NCBI GenBank assembly: GCA_963693085.1
Contig: OY856409.1
Coordinates: 294,910,058-294,974,057 of the forward strand
Origin: Alisma plantago-aquatica
Lineage: Eukaryota > Streptophyta > Magnoliopsida > Alismatales > Alismataceae
DNA: 64,000 nt
Direction of reading: 5' to 3'
The notes under the pieces were generated by a model. That model ran no database searches. It saw only the letters and a list, made by a program, of their open reading frames with translations, and had not been told where the DNA came from. Shown piece after piece: positions 36,243 to 45,493 of the stretch. The position numbers and the translations under genes were made by a program. The stretch's first letter is position 1. Every line of letters starts with the position of its first letter.

Positions 36243-36435
36243 TGTAACCTTGATAAATTGAATATAGTCATGAATTAAGATTCCTCTTTTATTCCTTGGT
36301 CATTTATGTCCACAACCTTTTGATAAATGAGAAAAATACACCTATTCTGACATACCTTTTAGTGTGTTTATAATAGATGGGTTTATTCTTGAAATTAAGT
36401 AGGGAGTGGATCCCCTCTTGATCCCACACCTTACA
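36243..36435 (+). mobile_element. 193-bp LTR-like sequence with PPT and PBS neighbours
   Basis: It starts TGTAACC and ends CCTTACA, so the termini form a short inverted repeat (TGTAA/TTACA). Upstream is a purine-rich 'aagtgggagaatatta' of the kind seen before copia 3' LTRs. Three bases downstream comes TGGTATCAGAACC, a tRNA-Met-like primer site. Having both neighbours suggests the middle LTR of a collapsed tandem, or coincidence. The small size fits TRIM or small copia LTRs. Confidence 0.4.
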
Positions 36436-36938
36436 AGATGGTATCAGAACCATGGTAGTCAAAATTTGACTATTTTAATTTTATCTCCCTAATTGGAATC
36501 CTTACCTTACATTATCAACTTTTAAGTGAAACGTTTACTCTACATTTGGCCTATGATATTCAAGAGATGATGAAAGACTGATTTAGAATTATATGAGGTA
36601 CACATATGAATCATGATTAGTAAACCCTAATATGTGCTGATCCATAAGCTCATATAGGTTAGTGACAACACCCATTTTATGGCTATTTATGGGTCATATT
36701 CCGTTGTCAAACCTTCCTTCTAAACTGTTTTCCTTTCCGTTTTATCATGTTATTGCATAAGAATAAACCAAACTATGCACCTAACTCTTTTCCCATCTTT
36801 TGTAGAGTTTCCCTCACTTTTCCACTCAAAATTAGCAAAAAGGCCCGTCCCGACCCACTTACAATGAATCGGCCCCTTCACTGGTCGCACGACACACCCA
36901 CTTACCTGTCGCGGTCGCTAACCGATGTGGCAACAACC

Positions 36939-37720
36939 CGACACAGGCGTGTCGCGTGAGGAGGCATCTGACAAGTGACACACTACCTACCCGACAGAGA
37001 GCTTCTACCCGCCATGACCAATTAGTCTGATATGGGCATGTCGCGTGCTTCAAGCCACTCACCGGAAGCAGCCGCCCACCAAAGCCACCCGATACCTTTG
37101 CAACATGGCACGCGATAGCCAAGCCATGCTGAGCGATACGCAGGTGTCGACCATCCATGAAGCCATGTGAACAAAGCCGATTTAGGACATGTGGCTCCAC
37201 AAGAACCACAACCTCTTCTAAACCGCGACCTATAAATAGCAGCTACAGGGCTTCGATGGGATAGGTCAGAACCTCATGAAAGATAACTTCAGAAAGTATC
37301 TGGAGCTAGTGTGTCAACTTCCAAGGCGTTCTGGGAAATACTAGGTGAGCACACTCCCAACCTGAGAGGGGTGGGAGTGGTTCACTTAGAACCCGCCCCG
37401 ATAGCTGCAGCAGCCCAATATGACCAAGACGGCCACCCGATGTGTCGAGTTCCTAGATGGTCTCCTGCCCGAGATGGCTCACCCCCTACACCGGATACAA
37501 GGAACCTGAGAATATAAGTCATCTCTAACCCGACACAATATCGAACCCGATACGGACCACCCATCATGGTGTGTCGCCCGAGAGGGTGGTACCCTGACAC
37601 GACCGTATCAGGTAGGGAGCCTTGACCGATATGCCTGCCCATCACGGCATGTCGCTCGAAAGGGCTAGCCGTCCGATACAGGCATATCGGGTAGAGCTCC
37701 AGCCCGGTATCGGGTTAGTG
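36939..37720. repeat. Palindromic words in the Tat/Athila LTR
   Basis: CGACACAGGCGTGTCG (36939-36954), CCTGACAC..GTATCAGG (37593-37612) and CCGATA...TATCGG (37673-37690) are clear inverted repeats. Further half-sites (CCCGATACGG, GTGTCGCCCG, ACCGATATGCC, CGGTATCGGG) lie between and after them, on both sides of the TATA box. Confidence 0.7.
37231..37239 (+). promoter_or_regulatory. TATA box of the Tat/Athila LTR
   Basis: TATAAATAG in a GC-rich surround, 570 bp into the LTR. Confidence 0.7.
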
Positions 37721-38574
37721 ATACCTTAGGGGCCTGCTGCTGTATATTGACCTCCTATATCAAGGGGGCCAATACCTACCTTCCCTTTTTACAGCAATTT
37801 ACTTTCGTTTATTACGCATTGTAACTAAACCCTTTACATATCTATGATTATGGAATCAGTGGAGTTTAATATCTGTTGTTCTGTGTATGGTTCCTTTTTG
37901 TTGGATGATTTCTTTATAGCATCTAAGCTCTAGAATGTATGCTTGGATCATGTTTTGACTAGCTATTGAATCATGTTTCCCGTTTCAACTCCTTCGAGAG
38001 AGGGATGTTGTAACTCTAGATTTCAGTCTGATCTGAGAGTATGAGAGTGCCCAGGATTGGGGCAACCCCGGTTTTCTTTCCACTCCAACTCATGTCCATT
38101 ACTCTTGAGATAGGGTATTGGCACGTAGTTGGAGGTACCCTCTTTGAGAGAAAAGAGTCCAGGAAGTTTTCCACTACCACTTGTTATGCCTAAGTCTTCT
38201 TCCTTCGTGCTTTACCTTAACGATAGTTTTATCTCCCCGGATTCTATTTTACAAAACATTTATAAAAACCTCTTAACCCAAAACTTAAATCTTTCTTGTA
38301 ACTCCTTTTGGAGATAGGATTTTCTATTTGATTCTTTGTGATTCTTTTATGTGACATACAACCTTTCCTTGCACCCCTTTTTTTTAAGTGCTTAGACAAG
38401 TGAAACCCACGTTATGAAGCGCCATTCTTCCTATCCCTGTGTTCGACCCCAAATTACTTCGACCATGTGCTAGTTGTAGGTGTCTTAAACATTTGGGTAC
38501 TATAAATTCTAAAAGTCTGATAACCTAGGCATGTCTCCATATTTTGAACCCATGTTTAAGGCTCGTCAATTTTT

Positions 38575-38592
38575 TGGCACCGTTGCCAGGGA
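38575..38592 (+). promoter_or_regulatory. Primer-binding site, tRNA-Asp type
   Basis: TGGCACCGTTGCCAGGGA, two differences from the TGGCGCCGTTGCCGGGGA typical of Tat/Athila elements. It lies six bases after the LTR end. Confidence 0.85.
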
Positions 38593-38788
38593 TAGGTAAT
38601 GAAAACCATTCTACAAACTTGAGTTTTGTTTGTACTTTGCCAAAGACTTGTACATTTGTATATAACACTACAACTATTTACTATACATAACATACACTGC
38701 ACTTACCTTACACAACATGCTAATACTTCTTTCATCCTTCATTCTTTTCAGGTGATTTCCCCTTTCTTCCAGGACACTCTTGCCTTAG

Positions 38789-39123
38789 CAAGAAATAGCC
38801 AATCAACCTCTGACAGATCCCTCTCTCCAATCATTCCACCAAGTTCGGGTGAATGAAGAGAGAAACCCGGTGGTGACACAGCCTCTGAACATCGTGAACT
38901 TTGAGCTGAAGCCTTCTTTTCTCCAGCTCCTACAACACAATAGGTTCAGTGGGAACTCCTCTGAGGAGAAACCGTACAACCATCTAACGACATTCAAGAA
39001 GACGTGCAATACCTTTAAGATCAATAGAGTCCCATTGACACACATCTACATCCAGTGCTTCCCGTTCTCTTTGAGGGATAAGGCACTAGAATGATACACC
39101 ATCCTACAGGACGGGAGCATTCC
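38789..39123 (+). pseudogene. Gag remnant of the Tat/Athila element
   Basis: The frame opens after a TAG at 38786. It reads ...NQPLTDPSLQSFHQVRVNEE, then NIVNFELKPSFLQLLQHNRFSG, the conserved Tat/Athila Gag core, then HLTTFKKTCNTFKINRV and FPFSLRDKALE. An in-frame TGA at 39092-39094 replaces the expected Trp (ALEW). YTILQDGSI follows and the frame is cut at 39124 by the LTR insertion. This is the capsid part of Gag, which packages element RNA; the rest lies beyond the window. About 195 bp of leader separates it from the primer site. Confidence 0.85.
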
Positions 39124-40930
39124 TGTAACACCCCTGACCTGGGTTATGCCTTAACCTAGGTGTTTTGATTAATAAAGTTAATTATATGCTTACTGTTATT
39201 TATTGAAAAGTAATTAAGGTTCAAGGGGAACTTATGTTTCAATTTTAGTCCTTTTCAAATAATGTTGAAACATTGTTTTGCTTGTTTTGGACTAAAATGC
39301 AAATTACCCAAGTTGAGGGGTTAAATTGCAAATGTTACATGATAAGATGTTCCTCATGTGTTGAAGCATCAGGAGAATAAGGATGATGCATAGGTAAGGC
39401 TTGTGGTAGCCTGAGTACCAAGAAAGAACTGATAAAGCAATGTTTGTGCATTAAAACCCAGTTTTGGTGTAATGTGCAATTCACCCAAAACCTAGGGTTC
39501 AATATGCAAATTACTACTTCAATAAGGTCGCTAATGTTTCTTGGCATCATGTAGAGCAAAGAAAATGAGAGGGGCACCTCATTTGAATTAATTTGGAGGA
39601 GAGAGAATCTTGATATTAAAATAATCAATATTTAATCCTAATTGAAACCCTAATTCAATTTAGTGCAAAAACAAATATAATAATTGAAGGGCCTTCAACC
39701 AGAAATGAGATGTTTGAATTTGTTCAAGTGTGAACACCTTTGTTCCTTTTCTAGGCCACGAAAATATCAAAAGGAAGTGGATAACTCACACACATTATTA
39801 TAAGAAAAAGAAATATCCACTCACTTATGGATATTAGTATTATATGATTTAAGGTGCTTAATTTGCTTTTCTTTAAATCATGGATAATTGAGAGGAATAA
39901 GAGGCAAATAAGATAGCCTCGTGACCAAGGAAGGGGAAGGGGAAAGGAAATGGAGGAGATAATTCCTACTTTCTCTCTCCTAAAATGAATTTTTAATAAA
40001 ATTCATATATATGCTCCTTTATCCATGCGTTGAAAGGGAATTTCGAATCCACTTTCACTTCTTACTTGCAAAAATGACCACGGGAGCTTGGAGCAACAGG
40101 AGGATGACCCCCAACCTATTGGTAAGCTTCTTGACCTTCGTTTACCTTGATTCCATGGTGGAAATCGAAAATCAATGCATGATTTCTTCATATCTCGATC
40201 CCATCTTCAATTCTAACCATTCCTTTTCACTCAAAGCTTGAGTATGAGCCTTGGGATAGTGAAAGGAGTTTCATCCACCATTGTTGACGTGATCTTGAAG
40301 CTTTGAAGCTCAGTTGGAGGTGGGTTTTATAACTTGAACCCTTAAACTTTGTTATTGATTCCATATCTTTATCAATTGTTGATTTCTTCATTATTCCCAA
40401 AATTTTATTTGAATGATTGGTGAAATCACCATGGAAATTACAACAAGTTTCATGGGTTTGTAGCTTGAAGATGATGATGTCATCTTAAGCACACACCTCA
40501 ACATGGGCAATTGGTTTTCAAAACCGATTGAGTTAATTCGGTTACAAAACCGAATGGAGAATTGATTTCAAGATCGAATGGGTAATTGCTCTCAAGATCA
40601 AATGGGTAATTGATCTTAAGACGAGTTGGAGATACTTTCTGATGTAGTTGGACGTTGATCCAATGGTCCTACTTGATTGGTTGAAGGAAACCCTAGATGC
40701 CCAAATAGTTTCAAAACCATTTGGTGTTGAAATGCCAAAATCGAATGGAGATCTAAAGTGATCAAATCGTTTGGAGATTTAAGGTGATGATTGATCCATT
40801 GATCTAATGGTTGATAATAATGATTATCAATGATAGGTAAAAAGGTTGAAATCCTAAAGTACCTAGATGATCGGTACCTTTACAATGGTTAACCCTAAAA
40901 GCTTATGAAAGCAATGCCTCAATACACTAT
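39124..40930 (+). mobile_element. LTR of the chromovirus family, plus strand, first part
   Basis: It starts TGTAACACCCCTGACC and is collinear with the reverse complement of the 13280-17910 LTR: the shared start, 'ggttttcatgcacaaa'-type text, a TATA-like TATATATG at about 40005-40013, 'ccccaacct.ttggtaagc', the 'gtgggtt.tata' block and a degenerate palindrome zone (40510-40790). It is inserted into the gag of the Tat/Athila element. The sequence is broken at 40930 by the gag-only array and continues at 62874. The two LTR copies differ enough to be separate, old insertions. Confidence 0.85.
40926..40930 (+). repeat. Target-site duplication, left (ACTAT)
   Basis: Perfect match to 62869-62873. 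The uninterrupted LTR copy near 15750 has a single ACTAT at the same place, which confirms the empty site. Confidence 0.92.
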
Positions 40931-41235
40931 TGATGCACGTCGTTTAGCACACCAATCACTAGGAAAAATTATCCTAGAGTTTAACCTTCTAACCCGGTTG
41001 TCAACTTGTTGTGAACAACAAGTCAACTTAGTATAGATAGGTATCAATCCAAGGGACGGCGGAAAAGAAAAGTTGAAATCCAAATCCGATTGCAAAAATA
41101 AGAAAATAAATTCTGATGAGAAGGTTGTTTAAAACTAAGAACAAAAAAATAAAAGTGCTGAAATAAAATTTAACTATCAAGAAAAAGAAATACCAAAGCT
41201 AAGGGATTTTACCACCCTAGTCGATGTGAAACGAG
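40931..41235 (-). mobile_element. Left LTR of the gag-only array, part 1
   Basis: Plus-strand start TGATGCACGTCG, matching 56787 and 61390 (TGATGCGCGTCG). On the minus strand this is the end of the leftmost 3' LTR. It is cut after 'gtgaaacgag' by the copia element. Confidence 0.9.
41231..41235 (+). repeat. Target-site duplication, left (ACGAG)
   Basis: Perfect match to 52468-52472. LTR copies at 57087 and 61690 show one uninterrupted 'acgag' or 'acaag'. Confidence 0.95.
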
Positions 41236-41563
41236 TGTTGACCTAGAGGTTGTACATTACCTATATTTTGATAATGACTTAACCATTCCATTCATATGTA
41301 TCTAACATGTGTGTTAAAGATTGTTTGCAGACATTAGGTACATGAAAAGGATCACATATACAAGCCCTAGAATGGGCCAAGTGCAAGCCAAATTGACTAC
41401 AAGTGTGCAATTTAGGATTTCCATGTAAATCACCTTAGAACATAAATGTAATCACTTGTAAGGATGAATGTGCTTGTAACTTAGAAGAGAAAAATGTTTG
41501 GGACAAAATTCACCAAGTGCTAATCACTTTTATTGCAAATTAGAAAATCCATTTCAGGCACTT

Positions 41564-41792
41564 GGTCGGTCGAGTTTCCCACCCTAAAACTCGACCGATC
41601 ATCCTGAGTCGATTTTCTGAAGATTGCAATCGGTCGAGTTGTGCACTCACAGAACTCGACCGATTGGGTAGTAGGCCAATTCCAGTTGGAATGGTCGGTC
41701 GAGTTTCCTCAGGACAAACTCGACCGATCAATTCAACATCGGATTGCCTGCTACCTGATCGGTCGAGTTACACCCATTAATACTCGACCGAA
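41564..41792. repeat. Four 64/65-bp-spaced palindromes in the 5' LTR
   Basis: Each unit is about 37 bp: arm (GATC)GGTCGAGTT, a 10-12-bp variable loop, then arm AACTCGACC(GATC). Units start at 41564, 41629, 41693 and 41757, so the period is 65, 64 and 64 bp. Loops and inter-unit DNA are unrelated between units while arms are nearly identical, which is unlike a simple tandem duplication. Confidence 0.95.
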
Positions 41793-41929
41793 TGCACTGT
41801 ACGGAATTTGCAGAAAAAGTAATATGACCGTTGGTGAATTGTTTTGGGCAAAAATATAGCCATTTTCTTGAAGGAAAAATGACCACTTATGCACCCAAGT
41901 GTCCCACAACATAAAGGGCCACCCTCAAC

Positions 41930-41938
41930 TATAAATAG
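41930..41938 (+). promoter_or_regulatory. TATA box of the SIRE 5' LTR
   Basis: TATAAATAG, preserved in the 3' LTR at 51632-51640. It lies 138 bp after the last palindrome. Confidence 0.8.
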
Positions 41939-42766
41939 AACCTCTTGGACTTCATTCCAAGCTGCTCTTTCCATTGCAAACTTGGTTCTAGCTTAGTTGA
42001 GAGTGTTCCAAGCCCTTGAGCCCCTTTCTCTCTCTACCTTCAAGATAATTTCATGAGTGAGATAGGTTCCTGTGTATGAGAGCTATCCTTTGTGCTATGT
42101 AAAGCTCTCCCTTCTTTCTTCCCACCTCTGAATCAAATAGAAGATTGATTGAAGCTTCTTCTCCGAGTGAAAGAGGAGTTGCTGCTGTTCTTCTCCGAGT
42201 GAAGGGGAAGATGTGTTGCTGATCTTCAAGAGTGAAGATTGATCGTTGCTCCAGCTCCCTTGGTGAAGGGAAAACGTGGGAAAGCTCTCCAAGTGAAGGA
42301 GAGGTGCAAGGCAAGCTCAAGTAAGATAGGTAATCCCTGCAAGGCTGAAGACAAAGGTGAGATTGGGTAAGTCCTTTGTAGAAGGCCGAAGAATCTCGCT
42401 TTGTGGGTAAGTCCTTGGATAGGTTGAAGATCTTAGCTTGTGTAATTAAGCCCTTGGTTGTGTGGTTTTTGTTTGTTGTAATCTTATCGTGATATATAAG
42501 AGGACCAAGTTGCAAATCCTAGAGTCTAACCAACTCTAGGTAGTGGACTGACGTCGCTCCTAAGTTTAGGATGTGGAACCACTCTAAACCACCTGTCCAA
42601 GTGCATGATATTCATTATCTCTTATCCTTGCTTTGTATGCTAGAATAGGATATCAAATTGCTGTTTGCATTAGTTTTTGCACTTCAATTAAATTGGTGGT
42701 CTAATCGATTTTGTGAAGTGTGTGTAGCTCTATTCACCCCCCTCTAGAGCCCATCGATCCAACAAG

Positions 42767-42777
42767 TGGTATCAGAG
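42767..42777 (+). promoter_or_regulatory. Primer-binding site of the SIRE element (tRNA-Met type)
   Basis: TGGTATCAGAG two bases after the LTR end CCAACA. Confidence 0.92.
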
Positions 42778-42814
42778 TAGGTCTTCTCCAAGCTACTTCT
42801 ACAAGTAGGAGAAG

Positions 42815-44854
42815 ATGAGCGATTCGGCTCTTGGGTCACTCAACCTTGAAGGAAGCTTCTCCATGAGACCCCCGGTCTTCGACGACACAAACTTCTTATA
42901 TTGGAAGAGGAGAATGCAATTCTATCTCCAAGGGGTGAGTTTCGAAATGTGGAAGATTGTCCATCTCAAGTATGAGGATCCAAAAGGTGACATCACCACA
43001 TGGACGGAAGCGGAGATGAAGCGTGCTCAATTCAATGCTAAAGCCGTGAGCATCATCTACGCCGCTCTTACACCATCGGAGTTCAACCGCATCTCTTCGT
43101 GGGACACGGCGCATGAGATATGGCACAAGTTGTGTGTCACCTATGAAGGGACCGAGCAAGTCAAGGAGGCCAAGGTCTACATGCTTGGTGGTCTTCTTGA
43201 GAACTTCAAGATGGCGAAGAATGAGAGGGTAGAGGATATGTACACAAGGTTAAATGTCATCTTGAACAGCCTTGCAGCCCTTGGGAGTGTCATGGATAGA
43301 GGTACAATCAATGCCAAGATCTTGAGATCTCTTCCAAAGAGATGGGAGCCAAAGGTCACCTCTACTGAAGAAGTCTACAAGCTAAGCGAGTTATCAACCG
43401 AGGAGCTGGTTGGTAACCTTCAAGCCCATGAACCTAGGCTTGACAAGCAAGAGGAAGAGGAGAAAAGAGAAGAGAAGGAATCAAAGAAGATAAAGGACAC
43501 CGCCTTCAAAGCTCAAATTGAAGAAATGGTCCGAAAAAAACAACTTGCCATGAAGTCTCCCTGCCCTTCCTCAAGTGAAGATGAAGGTGTCAATGATCAT
43601 GAAGCCAACTACTCAAAAGGAAAGTACTTCAAGAGCAAGCCCTCCTCCTCGACTCCAAGGTGCTACGAGTGTGGTCAAAAAGGCCACTACAAGAGTGACT
43701 GCCCAAAGGCCAAGAAGAGCCATCATAAGAGCAGCCACAAGAAGGATGACAAGTACAAAAGAGAAGCAAAGTACAAGAGGAAAGATAAGAAGGAAAAAAG
43801 ATCCAAAGATGCAGCTCATGCGGCATGGAAGTCTTCTTCTTCAAGCTCCTCAAGCTCCGAAGATGGAGAATGTCATCTTGCCCTCATGGCCTCTACAAGT
43901 GAAGATGTAATTGAGGTAAATGAGGTAAGCAAAGTAAGCGATATTAGTTTACATGATCTATCTAAGGAAACTCTTATTGACATGCTTAATGAATGTCAAT
44001 CATCTTTTGCTAAATGTAAATCTAAAAGGAAAAGATTAGGCAAAATAGTTGATGACCTTTATGCAAAAATTGACATTCTTGATAAAAATGAAAAAGTACA
44101 TCTTGATAGCATATATTCCTTGCAAGGGAAATTTCTTGACCTTGAACTTCAATATAATGGAGTAGAGGTTGAGAATGGTACATATCTTAAAACTATTGAA
44201 AATCTTAAGATAGAAAACCAAAAATGCCTAGATGAGCTTGATATTCTAAAAACTGAAAATGTAGAACTCAAGCTTATTGATGATGCTAGGAGAGATGAAG
44301 TCTACTCCTATCAAAGAGAGATTGTTGTTCTTAAATATAAAAATGCTAAATTGCTTGCTCAAACAAATGATTTATCTTCTAGACCTATTTTACCTAGAAA
44401 TGAAGTTGCTAGTTTAACTCTAGAAAAAGACTCTCTTCTTACTAAAGCCCTCTGTCTTGAGGCCGACCTTTTGCATACTAGAGAAGATCTTGCTAGTTTA
44501 TCTACTACTGTTGTAAATCTTAGTGATGATAATGCTAAATTAAGATCTACCTTGCAAAGGTTTCTTTCGGGTAAGAAATCCCTAAATGATGTTCTAGAGC
44601 ACTCTACCAAACAAGTTGGTACTAGTGGTTTAGGATATAGTGAGACTACTCCAAAAGGTAAGAAGAAGAAGGGTAAGAAAAAGAGTGTGGAACCTCCAAT
44701 TTTCAATGGAGAGTCTTCCGGCTCTAAAAACCCCATGGTTTGTATTCATTGCAAATGTGATGACCATTATTCTACCTATTGTCCTTACAAGCCCAAGGGG
44801 ACCAACCCAAAGATGAAATGGGTCCCCAAGCTAACCCCGGACCCCAAAGTTTGA
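42815..44854 (+). CDS. Gag polyprotein of the SIRE element
   Basis: A 679-residue intact frame starting at an ATG 38 bp after the primer site. Residues ~15-215 are the copia Gag capsid-like region (DDTNFLYWKRRMQFYL, IWHKLCVTYEGT, RVEDMYTRLNVILNSLAALG). A basic/acidic linker follows, then a CCHC zinc knuckle at residues ~283-296 (CYECGQKGHYKSDC). Next come a Lys-rich and Ser-rich stretch and a long predicted coiled coil (~385-600). A second CCHC knuckle (CIHCKCDDHYSTYC, ~643-656) sits near the C-terminus. The protein would form the virus-like particle and bind element RNA. SIRE-type Gags are unusually long, consistent with this. It ends at TGA and the same frame continues into pol after a second stop (TAG, 44882-44884). 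Confidence 0.93.
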   Translation: MSDSALGSLNLEGSFSMRPPVFDDTNFLYWKRRMQFYLQGVSFEMWKIVHLKYEDPKGDITTWTEAEMKRAQFNAKAVSIIYAALTPSEFNRISSWDTAHEIWHKLCVTYEGTEQVKEAKVYMLGGLLENFKMAKNERVEDMYTRLNVILNSLAALGSVMDRGTINAKILRSLPKRWEPKVTSTEEVYKLSELSTEELVGNLQAHEPRLDKQEEEEKREEKESKKIKDTAFKAQIEEMVRKKQLAMKSPCPSSSEDEGVNDHEANYSKGKYFKSKPSSSTPRCYECGQKGHYKSDCPKAKKSHHKSSHKKDDKYKREAKYKRKDKKEKRSKDAAHAAWKSSSSSSSSSEDGECHLALMASTSEDVIEVNEVSKVSDISLHDLSKETLIDMLNECQSSFAKCKSKRKRLGKIVDDLYAKIDILDKNEKVHLDSIYSLQGKFLDLELQYNGVEVENGTYLKTIENLKIENQKCLDELDILKTENVELKLIDDARRDEVYSYQREIVVLKYKNAKLLAQTNDLSSRPILPRNEVASLTLEKDSLLTKALCLEADLLHTREDLASLSTTVVNLSDDNAKLRSTLQRFLSGKKSLNDVLEHSTKQVGTSGLGYSETTPKGKKKKGKKKSVEPPIFNGESSGSKNPMVCIHCKCDDHYSTYCPYKPKGTNPKMKWVPKLTPDPKV

Positions 44855-44884
44855 GTTGGGTTCCGACATCCTATTTTCTTGTAG

Positions 44885-45493
44885 GTTAAAAAGAAATGGA
44901 TTGTTGATAGTGGCTGCTCTAAGCATATGACTGGAGAAATCAACCATTTCAACAAATTTGTGAAAAAGAAAGGAGGATCGGTAACCTTCGGGGACAACAA
45001 GAAGGGTAAGGTTATAGGTGAGGGTGATGTAGGCAATGAATTATGCATTAAAAATGTATTGCTTGTTGATGGCCTACATCACAATTTAATTAGTGTTAGC
45101 CAATTATGTGACAATGGTTATCTTGTGCTATTTACTTCTTTAGAATGCTTGCTTCTAGATTCCCTATCTTACAATGTTATATATAAGGGAACTAGAAATG
45201 GTAATCTCTATGTGATTGTTCTCGATGCTCTTAAGCCCATACTAAATAGATGCTTAGTTGTGGATAAAAATGGTCTTTTGCTTTGGCATCGTCGTTTGGG
45301 TCATGTGAATTTGCATCAAATGAAGAAATTGAACAAAAAGGACTTGGTACGAGGACTTCCTAAATTGGATTTTGAAAAGGATGAGGAATGCCAACCTTGT
45401 ACACAAGGGAAACAAACCAAATCCTCCTTCAAATCCAAAGGAGTCATGAGTACCAAGAGAGTTCTTGAGCTTCTTCATATTGATCTTTTCTGA
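44885..45493 (+). pseudogene. SIRE pol: protease and integrase N-terminus
   Basis: In the same frame as gag but beyond two stops. It begins VKKKWIVDSGCSKHMTG, the copia aspartic protease active site (DSG). It continues through KNVLLVDGLHHNLISVSQLCD to the integrase zinc-binding region LLWHRRLGHVNLHQMKKL...CQPCTQGKQTKS (HHCC). It stops at TGA 45491-45493 in HIDLF*PMRT where copia integrases have HIDLFGP, so a GGA codon became TGA. The first catalytic Asp of integrase (the D in HIDLF) is just before this stop. Confidence 0.9.

Larger units (their letters stand above)
36663..38568 (+). mobile_element. 5' LTR of a plus-strand Tat/Athila-type element
   Basis: It starts TGACAACACCC and ends GGCTCGTCA (termini TGACAA / TCGTCA pair as an inverted repeat). 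It is followed by a tRNA-Asp-type primer site at 38575. TATAAATAG lies at 37231-37239. Near the 3' end 'tatccctgtgttcgacccc' is the conserved U5 word also seen, in variant form, in the other Tat/Athila LTRs here. The LTR is unusually GC-rich between 36850 and 37700, where palindromic words based on CCGATAC/GTATCGG cluster. The partner 3' LTR lies outside the window. Confidence 0.75.
41236..42764 (+). mobile_element. 5' LTR of the SIRE element
   Basis: It starts TGTTGACCTAGAGG and ends ATCGATCCAACA. TATAAATAG lies at 41930-41938. Upstream of it, in U3, four inverted repeats built on CGGTCGAGTT/AACTCGACCG are spaced 64-65 bp apart. Confidence 0.97.

Noticed and set aside
36859..37209. 116-residue minus-strand frame in a GC-rich stretch
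   Set aside because: It falls within the Tat/Athila LTR across the palindromic words; GC-rich sequence gives long chance frames.
41564..41792. CRISPR-like appearance of regularly spaced repeats
   Set aside because: The repeats are inverted-repeat hairpins inside an LTR of a plant retrotransposon. There are no cas genes, and the element is present in two LTR copies.
43575..43910. Second Lys/Arg-rich frame (111 residues) overlapping SIRE gag
   Set aside because: A shifted-frame shadow of the Lys-rich, zinc-knuckle part of Gag.
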